NCBI RefSeq assembly: GCF_001482195.1
Contig: NZ_KQ759763.1
Coordinates: 1,025,073 to 1,089,072, forward strand
Source of the DNA: Luteimonas abyssi
GTDB lineage: Bacteria > Pseudomonadota > Gammaproteobacteria > Xanthomonadales > Xanthomonadaceae
DNA length: 64,000 nt
Direction: 5' to 3'
Position 1 is the first letter of the stretch; each line of letters opens with the position of its first letter. A model generated the notes under the pieces. The model made no database searches. It was not told the origin of the DNA and saw only the letters and a program-made list of their open reading frames with translations. This document shows positions 26,901-34,623 of this stretch, one piece after another. The position numbers and the translations under genes are program-made.

Positions 26901-27319
26901 TGATGGTCGCGCGCGTCCGTCGCCGACAGGCGGCTGCCGTCGTCGAACACCAGGTCCAGCGAGACCCAGGTGGACGCTTCGACATCGCCATCGACGATCT
27001 CGGGCAGCACCATCCACGACAACTCGGTATCCGCGTCCACCGGCGTCGCCACGTCGAACAGGCGACGCGTACCGGCCGCGCTCGCGTCGTAGCGCAAGGC
27101 CTGCGTGCCGCTGTAGCCCGCACCGGCGCGCGCCGCATACGGCGCCTCGGGACCGGTTCCGATCCGCAGCGACAGCGCGCCGTCGCCCGTCTCGAGCATG
27201 CGCGGGTCGCCGACTTCGAACGACGTCGCGAAGCCGCCGGACAGTGCCGCAAGAGGCCAGGCGAGCGCGGTCGCCAGGCTGGCGCGCAGCAGGCGTCGAC
27301 GGAAGGAAGAATCGGTCAT
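23921..27319 (-). CDS. GH92 alpha-mannosidase with C-terminal discoidin-like domain
   Basis: A 1132-residue secreted enzyme. A signal peptide (about 1-29) and a jelly-roll-like N-terminal module (about 30-205) precede the GH92 region (about 215-930). Hallmarks are RGTQSNARFSRGNNLPA, GLWDTFRTAWPAYSLF, NQPSHHIPWMYLYAGQPWKT (about 810-830) and GDEDNGEMSAWYLFAALGLY (about 860), which holds the acidic active-site residues. A C-terminal F5/8 (discoidin-like) carbohydrate-binding domain follows (about 980-1110). GH92 enzymes are calcium-dependent exo-alpha-mannosidases acting on mannans and N-glycans. The start overlaps the LacI stop (ATGA) and AGGAG lies 9 nt upstream. Confidence 0.92.
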   Translation of the reverse strand: MTDSSFRRRLLRASLATALAWPLAALSGGFATSFEVGDPRMLETGDGALSLRIGTGPEAPYAARAGAGYSGTQALRYDASAAGTRRLFDVATPVDADTELSWMVLPEIVDGDVEASTWVSLDLVFDDGSRLSATDARDHHGIALGARAQGESKTLYPQQWARKAVRLGDVSTLVGRRVVAIELEVRPPEGRTARGWIDDIALADVPRSAATSPSDHVLTTRGTQSNARFSRGNNLPATAVPHGFNFWAPVTDAGVLNWLYRWNEHNDDANRPRLQALALSHQTSPWMGDRQTFQVMPSVSRGIPDADREQRALSFDRAHETARPHLYRVRFDNGIDAALAPTDRAAVFEFAFPADGDANLLFDNVDARGGLTLDPATQTLTGYTDVRSGLSTGATRMFVVARFDTPWRESGTIDSGRPTGYVKFAPSASRTVRMHIATSLISVEQAWRNLDQELGAADTVADVAERARVRWDALLGRFDVDGARDDQRVTLYSNLYRLFLYPNAAYENAGSAEAPDWRYASQMSSADDNAEGNDQRTFAPVRDGRIVVNNGLWDTFRTAWPAYSLFGADNAGTLIRGFLEQYHAGGWVSRWSSPGYADLMVGTSSDVAFADAWLKGVPGFAPELAYEAALKNATVVPPGRHVGRKGMAHSTFRGYADTGVHEGMSWTLEGALNDFGIANMAQALSERATSPAERERYDEEAEYFRYRAGVYAHLFDRRVGFFQGRGADGDWRLDADAYDPRVWGHDYTEANGWTFAFTAPHDGEGLAALYGGRDALAAKLDTFFATPETADPAFVGSYGGVIHEMTEARDVRMGMYAHSNQPSHHIPWMYLYAGQPWKTQRIVRDILERLYLGSEIGQGYPGDEDNGEMSAWYLFAALGLYPLRMGAPEYVIGAPLFERATVALDDARTLEVRAINHSRDNVYVQSLTVNGRPWSRTWIPHDVIAAGATLEFTMGPEPSTWGSRPEDAPPSLTPVGRTPQTLADLIDETATVRVGDTSAPALVDDDATTDLWLRGDQAGVEIGLAQAGTPTFYTLTSGERTIRDAAWTLQGRNGDGPWRTLDTRGNEDFDWSRQTRPFRIASPGSYDTYRVRFTAPGRLQLAEIELLAPYTPGTPDTRAPSAPRTAASKETR

Positions 27320-28416
27320 CCGCGGTCGCTCCTGCCAGATGGGGATGGGGGTGTGCGGGTACGTCGCCGTGTCGTCGTGGGCGGCGTCTGCGCGTAGGTC
27401 AGCGAGCTGTCGCGTTCGACCAGGTGCACCGGTGCGATCGTGCTGCGGCGGGGCGCATCGGTTTCGCGGCCACGCGCGAGCACCATCTCCACCGCCTGCC
27501 GGCCCAACACGCGCGGCCCGGTCGCGAGCGTCGTCAGTGCCGGCACCTGGGCGCAGGCCTCCGGCGTGTCGTCGAAGCCGGTGATCGCGAAGTCGCGGCC
27601 CGGTGCGATGTTGCGCGCGCGCAGGCCCATCATCAGGCCGAAGGCGACGCCATCGTTGTAGGTGACCGCGGCGGTGGGCGCGGGGTCGCGCGCGAACAGC
27701 GCAGCGGTCGCCGTGGCCGCCTGCATGCGGGTCGGCGCGCACTCCACGATCCAGCGCGGCTCGGGTTCGATGCCGGCGGCCTCGAGCGCTTCGGTGTAGC
27801 CCTGCAGACGCTGCCGACAGGAGCTCGATTCGCGATGGCCACCGAAGAACGCGATGCGCGTGTGGCCTTGCGCCAGCAGGTGCTCGGTCGCCATGCGTGC
27901 GCCGGCGACGTTGTCGGCGCCGAGGTAATCCCAGGGGCCGTCCTGGACCTCGCGGTTGAAGAGCAGCAGGGGCGTGTGCAGGCCGACGGCGGGCCGAAGA
28001 TCGTCCACGCCCGTACCTTCCGCGGGGGTGAGAATGACGCCGGCAGGCCCGTGTTCGACCAGGGAAGCCAGCACCGCGCGCTGGCGTTCGACCGACTCGC
28101 CGCTGCTGCCCAGCAGCATCACGCACCCCACCGCGGTCAGCGCTTCGTCGACACCGGCGGCGAACTCCGCCACGAATGGATTGGAGAGATCGTTGACCAC
28201 CAGCGCGACACTGGTGGAAATCTTGCGGCGCAGGTTCGCGGCACCGCGGTTGTAGACGTAGCCCTGGCGGACGATCTCGGCTTCGACCCGGCGCCGGGTG
28301 GCCGCCGCGACGGCGGCGCTGCCGCCGAGCACCAGCGAGACGGTGGCTGGCGAAACGCCGCAGGCGCGTGCGATATCGGCCAGGGTGACCCTGCGGCGTG
28401 GTTCGGGGGGCGTCAT
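27316..28416 (-). CDS. LacI-family transcriptional regulator
   Basis: A 366-residue repressor-type regulator. The N-terminal HTH and hinge read RVTLADIARACGVSPATVSL and RQGYVYNRGAANLR. A periplasmic-binding-protein-like sensor domain follows (about 65-340; VALVVNDLSNPFVAEFAAG, DFAITGFDDTPEA). It should bind a sugar ligand and control its own operon and the divergent TonB receptor. The start at 28416 is chosen from the HTH position; the reading frame continues upstream without sense. The inverted repeat GGATCG/CGATCC (28421-28426/28442-28447) just upstream could be an autoregulatory site. Confidence 0.92.
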   Translation of the reverse strand: MTPPEPRRRVTLADIARACGVSPATVSLVLGGSAAVAAATRRRVEAEIVRQGYVYNRGAANLRRKISTSVALVVNDLSNPFVAEFAAGVDEALTAVGCVMLLGSSGESVERQRAVLASLVEHGPAGVILTPAEGTGVDDLRPAVGLHTPLLLFNREVQDGPWDYLGADNVAGARMATEHLLAQGHTRIAFFGGHRESSSCRQRLQGYTEALEAAGIEPEPRWIVECAPTRMQAATATAALFARDPAPTAAVTYNDGVAFGLMMGLRARNIAPGRDFAITGFDDTPEACAQVPALTTLATGPRVLGRQAVEMVLARGRETDAPRRSTIAPVHLVERDSSLTYAQTPPTTTRRRTRTPPSPSGRSDRG

Positions 28417-28586
28417 GACTGGATCGTTTGAAGAGTTGCCTCGATCCTGAAGAAGTTTCGCCGGCTTGGCAATCGTTCGCGGACGCAGCGTCCGATGCTG
28501 CAGTCGCACAAGAAAAGCGTGATTTTCGCCGCCATTTTTGGATCTGGCGACATGGTCACGAATTGCGACATTGCGGCGATGCAACG

Positions 28587-28615
28587 TTGACCGAACAAAC
28601 TAAAACGATTAAACC
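28587..28615 (+). promoter_or_regulatory. Candidate promoter of the TonB receptor with possible LacI site
   Basis: TTGACC (28587-28592) and TAAACC (28610-28615) are 17 bp apart. The -10 end overlaps an AT-rich imperfect palindrome centred on the CG of TAAAACGATTAAA (28601-28613). It lies in the 320-bp divergent region between the LacI gene and the receptor. The rest of that region holds no gene. Confidence 0.4.
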
Positions 28616-28737
28616 AGTTGCCGGGCGCCACCGAGGGGGTGGTGGCCGCCCCGGGTCCGTGACCGCCAGCGATGCCGACCTGTGCCGGCGCGCGACGTCC
28701 GTCGTGCGCTTCCTGCATCTAGATGGGAGAGATCCAG

Positions 28738-31509
28738 ATGAAGCCACATCCCCTGTCGTTGTTGATTTCCACCCTGCTGGTCTCGGCCGTCGCGGCGATG
28801 CCGGCCGCCGTACACGCCCAGGAGGGGCCGTCGTCGGACGCGGGCGACGCGTCGTCTCCGACCGAACTCGATGCGGTGCGCGTCACCGGTTCGTTGATTC
28901 CGCGCGCGCAGATCGAAGGCCCGTCGCCGGTCACCTCGATCAGTGTCGAGCAGATGGAGGAGCAGGGCTTCACCAACCTGTTCGACGCGCTGCGCGCACT
29001 GCCCCAGGCCAACGGCGGCGTCCAGGACGCGCAGACCACCGGCTCGTTCACGCCGGGCGCGCGCACCATCAGCCTGTTCGGCATGTCGCCCAGCTACACG
29101 TTGACCTTGATCAACGGGCGGCCCGTGAACAGTTATCCGCTCGCCTACAACGGCAATACCAGCATCGTCGACATCGCCAACATCCCGATGGGCATGGTCG
29201 AGCGCGTGGACGTGCTGACCGGCGGACAGTCGTCGGTCTACGGCTCGTCGGCGATCGCCGGCGTGGTCAACATCGTGCTCAAGGACCGGGTCGAAGGCAC
29301 CCATGTGCGTTATCGCGTCGGCGGCTATACGGAAGGCGGCGGCGAGAATCACCGCATCCAGCTCAGTTCCGGCACCGAGCTGGCCGGTTGGGACATCAGC
29401 TACGGCGTGCAATACGAGCGCCAGAAGCCCGTCTACGCGTTCGATCGTCGCCACTACGACAGCACCGACGACAGCCCGACCGCCGAACCCATCGATCCCG
29501 CGCGCACCTTCCTGCGCCAGGACATGACGGCCGGGGCGAGCGGCTACATCGACCCGGGTGCGGCGGCGTGCGAGCCGCTCGGCTATCTGCACGGTGGCAG
29601 TACCGGGTACACCTATCGCGACATCGACGGCGGCGGCTGGTACTGCGGCAGCCCGCGCAATGTCGGTGGAGCGTCTCTGCTCAGCGATTCGGAAAGCGCC
29701 AGCGGCAGCCTGTTCCTGCGTCGGCATGTTTCACCGCAGGCGGAGTTCTACACCGACGTGCTGCTCGGCTACAGCCGCCCGAGCTACACCGGCGGCAATC
29801 CGTCGTGGACCCAGAGCTTCTACAACCAGACTACTGGGCGCTACGAGCAATGGCAGCGCATCTTCGCGCCCGAGGAGGTCGGGATCGATGCCAAGCACCA
29901 GCGCGTGTACACGCGCAGCTACAACATCGCCACCGGCGTGCGCGGGCAGGTCGGGCAGAGCGGCTTCGATTACGACGTCTATCTCAACCGCTCCGGGTCC
30001 AGCGTCATCCGCAAGGCCACCGATTTCCTCGCCCGCAACGGTGTGGACGAGTACTACCTCGGCCCGCAGCTGGGCACCGACGCGGCCGGCTATCCGATCC
30101 ACGCACCCAACGACGACCTGCTGTACCAGCCGATCGACCGCGGCCTGTACGACGACTGGAGCGCGACCAACCGGGCCAAGTCCACGGCGTGGAACCAGGG
30201 CGCCACGGCGCTGCTCACCCACACCGAACTGTTCTCGCTGCCGGCGGGCCCGGTGGGTTTCGCCGCGATCGTGCAGGGCCAGCGCGAACGCTTCTCCAAC
30301 CGCTCCGCGGCGCCGGGCGCCCAGGACATCTTCCGCGCACACGGCGGCGGTACGGTGGCGCAGGGCCAGCGCGACCTGTACGCGGGCGGTGTGGAGTTCC
30401 AGGTGCCGGTGACCGGCAACTTCGACGTCAATCTGTCGGGCCGCTACGACAAGTACTCGCTCGAAGGCGGTGGCGGCAACGGCAAGGCCACATGGAAGGC
30501 CGGCCTGGAGTTCAGGCCGATCGACACGCTGCTGCTGCGCGGCAGCTACGCCACCGCATTCCGCTCGCCGGACATGTTCTATCTGTACGCGTCGGAGACG
30601 GCCGGCTTCACCACCACCACCGATTACTACCGGTGCCGCGAGGCCGGGTTCGGCGCCGGCGACTACGACGCGTGCCTGCAGTCGGGCGGGTCCACGCGGC
30701 AGGTGGGCGAGGGCAACCGGGATCTGCGCGACATCACCGCGGAAACGTTCACCTACGGCGTGGTGTGGTCGAGCCCGGGCAACGCGCTGACGCTGTCGCT
30801 CGACTACAACGCGATCAAGATCCGCGACGAGGTGGAGCTGCTGGGGGTCGACGACATCCTCACCCTCGAAGCCAACTGCCGCCTGGGCGTGTCGGACAAT
30901 GGCCAGACCGAATACGACATCGCCTCGCCCACCTGCCGCGACGTGCTGGCGCAGGTGATTCGGCGGCCGGGCGACGATCCGGTGGATCCGAACGGGATCG
31001 AAGAGGTCACGACGTATCCGATCAATCTCGCCAACCAGCGCCAGACCGGCGTGCAGGCGGCGGCGCAGTATCGGTGGAGCGCGGGCAACTTCGGCGATTT
31101 CGACCTGGATGTCGGCTACTACCGCACCCTGCGGCACAGCCGCCAGCAGCAGGAGGGCGATCCGATCGAGGATCTGCTGTGCTGCGCGAATTCCAACGAG
31201 TTGCACCACCGCACCACCGCCAGCCTGGGCTGGCAGCGCGGTCCGGTGCGCGCCACGTTGTGGGGCATTCGCAATGCACGCACCTGGAACGAGGCCGATA
31301 CGGCACGCGATGTCGGGCCGTGGACGACCTTCAACGGCAGCGTGGCGTATCGATTCGGCGACCGGTTCGGGGTGATGCTGTCGGTGAACAACCTGTTCGA
31401 CCGTCAGCCGCCGATCGACCGCACCAACGGCAACTGGCCGTTCTACGACCGTGGCGTGTACAGCGCCCTGGGCCGCTCGATGCAGATCGAGTGGTCGATG
31501 GACCTGTAG
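28738..31509 (+). CDS. TonB-dependent outer-membrane receptor
   Basis: A 923-residue receptor with a signal peptide (LISTLLVSAVAAM...AVHA). A plug domain with the xanthomonad-type start TELDAVRVTGSLIPRAQIEG, then LTGGQSSVYGSSAIAGVVNI, precedes the 22-strand barrel. It ends in YDRGVYSALGRSMQIEWSMD-L, an outer-membrane barrel terminus. The ATG at 28738 is preferred over 28723 because GGGAGA lies between them. It is divergent from the LacI-GH92-protease operon, so it probably imports mannose-rich oligosaccharides. The substrate is inferred from context only; a siderophore role is less likely but not excluded. Confidence 0.93.
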   Translation: MKPHPLSLLISTLLVSAVAAMPAAVHAQEGPSSDAGDASSPTELDAVRVTGSLIPRAQIEGPSPVTSISVEQMEEQGFTNLFDALRALPQANGGVQDAQTTGSFTPGARTISLFGMSPSYTLTLINGRPVNSYPLAYNGNTSIVDIANIPMGMVERVDVLTGGQSSVYGSSAIAGVVNIVLKDRVEGTHVRYRVGGYTEGGGENHRIQLSSGTELAGWDISYGVQYERQKPVYAFDRRHYDSTDDSPTAEPIDPARTFLRQDMTAGASGYIDPGAAACEPLGYLHGGSTGYTYRDIDGGGWYCGSPRNVGGASLLSDSESASGSLFLRRHVSPQAEFYTDVLLGYSRPSYTGGNPSWTQSFYNQTTGRYEQWQRIFAPEEVGIDAKHQRVYTRSYNIATGVRGQVGQSGFDYDVYLNRSGSSVIRKATDFLARNGVDEYYLGPQLGTDAAGYPIHAPNDDLLYQPIDRGLYDDWSATNRAKSTAWNQGATALLTHTELFSLPAGPVGFAAIVQGQRERFSNRSAAPGAQDIFRAHGGGTVAQGQRDLYAGGVEFQVPVTGNFDVNLSGRYDKYSLEGGGGNGKATWKAGLEFRPIDTLLLRGSYATAFRSPDMFYLYASETAGFTTTTDYYRCREAGFGAGDYDACLQSGGSTRQVGEGNRDLRDITAETFTYGVVWSSPGNALTLSLDYNAIKIRDEVELLGVDDILTLEANCRLGVSDNGQTEYDIASPTCRDVLAQVIRRPGDDPVDPNGIEEVTTYPINLANQRQTGVQAAAQYRWSAGNFGDFDLDVGYYRTLRHSRQQQEGDPIEDLLCCANSNELHHRTTASLGWQRGPVRATLWGIRNARTWNEADTARDVGPWTTFNGSVAYRFGDRFGVMLSVNNLFDRQPPIDRTNGNWPFYDRGVYSALGRSMQIEWSMDL

Positions 31510-31522
31510 CTGCCGTCGCGCT

Positions 31523-31547
31523 CTCCCGGTCCGGATCGGGCCGGGAG
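31523..31547 (+). terminator. Terminator-like hairpin after the TonB receptor
   Basis: Arms CTCCCGG/CCGGGAG extend through a G-U pair to an 11-pair stem with a 3-nt loop, 13 nt after the stop. No T-tract follows. Confidence 0.6.
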
Positions 31548-31650
31548 CGTGCGGGCATCCGGCCGGAGCGGGGCGGCTGTAACGGATCGCGTGCTGCGGT
31601 CCCGTGTTCCCTGGGATCGGCGCGACCTGGCCGACCCGGCTCCCGGCGGC

Positions 31651-31680
31651 AGGCCCCGGGAGGCCCCGGGAGGCCCCGAC
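31651..31680. repeat. Short tandem repeat, 10-bp unit
   Basis: AGGCCCCGGG occurs at 31651-31660 and 31661-31670, with a third partial copy at 31671-31678. It sits in the noncoding gap before hutG and may expand or contract. No function is apparent. Confidence 0.6.
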
Positions 31681-31791
31681 AGCGAGCGTCCTCGGGCAGC
31701 CGCCACGCGGCGGCTGTCCCCCTGGCCCCGCGGGTTCGCCGGCGAGGTGGCGTCTTTCGACCTGTCCGCTGCGACCGCGCGCCCCGCGGCC

Positions 31792-31797
31792 TAGAAT
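31792..31797 (+). promoter_or_regulatory. -10-like TAGAAT 6 nt before the hutG start
   Basis: TAGAAT (5/6 to consensus) ends exactly 6 nt before the ATG at 31804. There is no Shine-Dalgarno and no clear -35. The geometry would give a transcript beginning at or next to the ATG. Confidence 0.4.
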
Positions 31798-31803
31798 GAC
31801 CGC

Positions 31804-32598
31804 ATGACCGACATCTTCGAACTGCATCGCGGCGATGCGCCCCTGCTGGTGAGCATCCCCCACGACGGCACCCGGGTGCCCGACGCCATCGCGGAGCGGC
31901 TGACGCCGGACGCGCGACGCGTCCCGGACACCGATTGGCACGTGGCCCGCCTGTACGCGTTCGCGCGCGAGTTGGGCGCCTCGGTCCTGGTGCCCACGCA
32001 TTCGCGCTACGTCGTCGATCTCAATCGTGCCGAGGACGATGTGTCCCTGTATCCCGGGCAGAACACCACCGGCCTGTGCCCGGTGGTGCGCTTCGACGGC
32101 GGCCCCGTCTACCGCGACGGCGCCGAGCCGGACGCGAACGAGATCGCCGCGCGCGTGGATACCTACTGGCGGCCTTACCACGCGGCCCTGCGCGACGAGC
32201 TCGCGCGGCTGCGCGACCTGCACCCGCGCGTGGTGCTGTGGGAAGCTCACTCCATTCGCGGGCTGTTGCCGTTCCTGTTCGAGGGGCGGTTGCCCGACCT
32301 CAATCTCGGCACCGCCGCCGGCCACAGTTGTTCGCCGACGCTGGAAGCGCGCCTGGGCGAGGTGTTGGCGGAACAGGAGACGTACGACCATGTCGCCAAC
32401 GGTCGCTTCAAGGGTGGCCACATCACCCGGCAGTACGGGCGCCCCGGCGATGGCGTCGAAGCGGTACAGCTCGAGATCAGCCAGCGCTGCTACATGGACG
32501 AGGACAGCTTCGCCTGGCGGCCGGATCTGGCCGGCGACCTGCAGCCGCTGCTGCGCCGGCTGCTCGATACCGCGATCGAGCACGCCCGCGGCGTCTGA
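31804..32598 (+). CDS. hutG: N-formylglutamate deformylase
   Basis: A 264-residue amidohydrolase. Metal-site motifs of the family are present: LLVSIPHDGTRVP, PDTDWHVARLY, YVVDLNRAEDD and WEAHSIRGLLP. The enzyme converts N-formyl-L-glutamate to glutamate and formate, the last step of one histidine-degradation route. No other hut genes are in the window, so it is either a detached member of the pathway or acts on related N-formyl compounds. The mRNA may be leaderless. Confidence 0.9.
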   Translation: MTDIFELHRGDAPLLVSIPHDGTRVPDAIAERLTPDARRVPDTDWHVARLYAFARELGASVLVPTHSRYVVDLNRAEDDVSLYPGQNTTGLCPVVRFDGGPVYRDGAEPDANEIAARVDTYWRPYHAALRDELARLRDLHPRVVLWEAHSIRGLLPFLFEGRLPDLNLGTAAGHSCSPTLEARLGEVLAEQETYDHVANGRFKGGHITRQYGRPGDGVEAVQLEISQRCYMDEDSFAWRPDLAGDLQPLLRRLLDTAIEHARGV

Positions 32599-32663
32599 TC
32601 GCCCTGGGGCAGGGCCTGCGTCGATCCGGCTCGGAGAGGGCGCCGACAGCGCGCGTCGCGGCA

Positions 32664-32683
32664 GGCGCGCGGGGGCGCGCGCC
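32664..32683 (+). terminator. GC hairpin after hutG
   Basis: Perfect 8-bp arms GGCGCGCG/CGCGCGCC with a GGGG loop, 66 nt after hutG and before the exporter gene. No T-tract, so its role as a terminator is uncertain. Confidence 0.4.
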
Positions 32684-32760
32684 ACCTGTCGCATGCCGTA
32701 TCCGGCCCTTCGCCGGCGGTCTTGGCGCGATGCCGACGCCCGCCGGCGCATGCTCGCGCG

Positions 32761-34182
32761 ATGACCTCGTCCTCCGAAGCCCTGCGCGCGCATCGGCCCA
32801 TGCTGTGGCTGGTGGCGGCCGCGGTGTTCATGCAGATGCTGGACACCACCATCGTCAACACCGCGCTGCCGTCGATGGCCGTGGATCTGGGCCAGCCGCC
32901 GCTGCGCATGCAGATGGTGGTCGTGGCCTACGCCCTGACGGTCGCGTTGCTGATCCCGGCATCGGGCTGGCTGGCCGACCGGTTCGGCACGCGGCGGGTG
33001 TTCTTCGTCGCGATCACGGTGTTCACCGCGGGTTCGCTGGCCTGCGCGTTGTCGCAGAGTCTGGAAATGCTGGTCGCTTCGCGCGTCCTGCAGGGGGTCG
33101 GCGGCGCCATGCTGCTGCCGGTGGGGCGGTTGGCGGTGCTGCGCGCGGTCCCGCGGCGCGATTTCCTCGCCGCGATGACGTTCGTCACCGTACCGGGCCT
33201 GATCGGACCGTTGATCGGGCCCTCGCTGGGCGGTTGGCTGTCCGAGGCGGCGTCGTGGCACTGGATATTCCTGATCAACCTGCCTTTGGGCGTGGTGGGT
33301 GCGTGCGCCGCGCTGCGCTGGATGCCGGACCTGCGGGTGCCGGTGTCGCGGTTCGACCTGGTCGGTTACGGTCTGCTGGCGTTCGGCATGGTCGCGGTCT
33401 CGTTGTCGGTGGACGCCCTGTCCGGACACGCCGGGCGCCGTGCCGCGGTGGTGGTGCTGCTGGTCGGCGGCATGGCGGCGCTGGTGGCGTACTGGCTGCA
33501 CGCCGCGCGGGCGCCGTCGCCGTTGTTCCCGCTGTCGCTGTTCCGTGCGCGCACGTTCTCGGTCGGCGTGCTCGGCAACCTGTTCGCGCGCCTGGGCAGC
33601 GGCGGCATGCCGTACATGATCCCGCTGCTGCTGCAGATCGCACTCGGCTTCTCGCCGGCGCAGGCCGGCATGATGATGATTCCGGTGGCGATCGCGGGCA
33701 TGACGTCGAAACGCATCGTCGTCCCGCTGGTGCAGCGCTTCGGCTACCGCAACGTGCTGGTGGTCAATACCGTGCTGACCGGCCTGACCATGGCGAGCTT
33801 CGCGCTGATCCGGCCGGACCAGCCGCTGTGGCTGCACGTGGTCCAGTTCGCGGTGTTCGGCGCGGTCAATTCCCTGCAGTTCACCGCCATGAACACGTTG
33901 ACGCTGCGCGACCTGGACGGTGAGCACGCCAGCGCCGGCAACAGCCTGCTGTCGATGGTCATGATGCTGTCGATGAGTCTCGGCGTGGCGACTGCGGCCG
34001 GACTGCTGTCCGCGTTCGGCGGCGAAGGCGCGGCGACCGCCGGCGAACCGGTGCTGTCGGCGTTCCGCTGGACGTTCGTGTGCATCGGCGCATTGACCCT
34101 CGCGTCGGCGGCGATCTTCGCCCAGCTCGGGCGAACCCACCGGATTCCCGAAAAGGTCGTCGGCTCCACCGAGCAGTCGTAG
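32761..34182 (+). CDS. MdtD-like MFS exporter (DHA2, 14 helices)
   Basis: A 473-residue drug:proton antiporter-type protein. It follows E. coli MdtD (471 residues) in LDTTIVNTALPSMA, VVAYALTVALLIPASGWLAD, RVLQGVGGAMLLPVGRL and ASWHWIFLINLPLGVVGA. The last two are the DHA2 motif C region and the loop-6 signature. Fourteen hydrophobic helices are visible. It lacks the neighbouring mdtABC/baeSR genes found in enterics, so the substrate is unknown. The ATG is chosen at the conserved N terminus; there is no clear Shine-Dalgarno. It converges with the small membrane gene at 34318. Confidence 0.88.
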   Translation: MTSSSEALRAHRPMLWLVAAAVFMQMLDTTIVNTALPSMAVDLGQPPLRMQMVVVAYALTVALLIPASGWLADRFGTRRVFFVAITVFTAGSLACALSQSLEMLVASRVLQGVGGAMLLPVGRLAVLRAVPRRDFLAAMTFVTVPGLIGPLIGPSLGGWLSEAASWHWIFLINLPLGVVGACAALRWMPDLRVPVSRFDLVGYGLLAFGMVAVSLSVDALSGHAGRRAAVVVLLVGGMAALVAYWLHAARAPSPLFPLSLFRARTFSVGVLGNLFARLGSGGMPYMIPLLLQIALGFSPAQAGMMMIPVAIAGMTSKRIVVPLVQRFGYRNVLVVNTVLTGLTMASFALIRPDQPLWLHVVQFAVFGAVNSLQFTAMNTLTLRDLDGEHASAGNSLLSMVMMLSMSLGVATAAGLLSAFGGEGAATAGEPVLSAFRWTFVCIGALTLASAAIFAQLGRTHRIPEKVVGSTEQS

Positions 34183-34317
34183 ATGCCGGTGCCTGCGACA
34201 CCGACGGCGTACCGGTGCGCCTGTGCGGGGGCGGACGCGCGCCGAACGTATCGGGTGACGGGGGCGATGCGGCCCAGACGTCGCCGGGGCACGCAGCCGA
34301 TCGTGTTGCGCGTGCTG

Positions 34318-34623
34318 TCAGCGCGCCATGATGGCGAGGGTCGCGGCGAGCACCAGCAGCAGCGGCAGTACGTTGAGTGCCAGCACCGTCGCCGCGAAGC
34401 CGCGCGACTCGCCGCGGATCAGCCCGGCGGCCGCGCAGATCGCGCCGACCACCCATCCACCCAGTGCCGACATCACGGCGCGGCCGAAACATTCCAGGCC
34501 CCACCGACCGCAGTGCATCGGATCGGAGAGCGCATGGATCAACCCCCAGGCCAGCGCCGGCCAGATCACCAGCATCGCCAGGGCGAAGAGGCTGGCGACC
34601 GGGCGCGGAGGCAGCAGGCTCAT
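34318..34623 (-). CDS. Small three-helix membrane protein coupled to the AEC carrier
   Basis: A 101-residue protein with three hydrophobic helices (ASLFALAMLVIWPALAWGLI; AVMSALGGWVVGAICAAAGL; a third ending VLAATLAIMAR). Between helices 1 and 2 lies MHCGRWGLECFG, with two Cys that could form a disulfide. I do not recognise the family. Its ATG overlaps the stop of the AEC transporter (ATGA), so it is probably cotranslated with it and might be an accessory subunit. That role is inference. Confidence 0.7.
   Translation of the reverse strand: MSLLPPRPVASLFALAMLVIWPALAWGLIHALSDPMHCGRWGLECFGRAVMSALGGWVVGAICAAAGLIRGESRGFAATVLALNVLPLLLVLAATLAIMAR

Noticed and set aside
29731..34140. Very long open frame on the minus strand opposite the TonB receptor, hutG and the exporter.
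   Set aside because: Composition is Arg/His/Gln/Ala-rich with no domain motifs, as expected for a shadow of GC-rich coding sequence.
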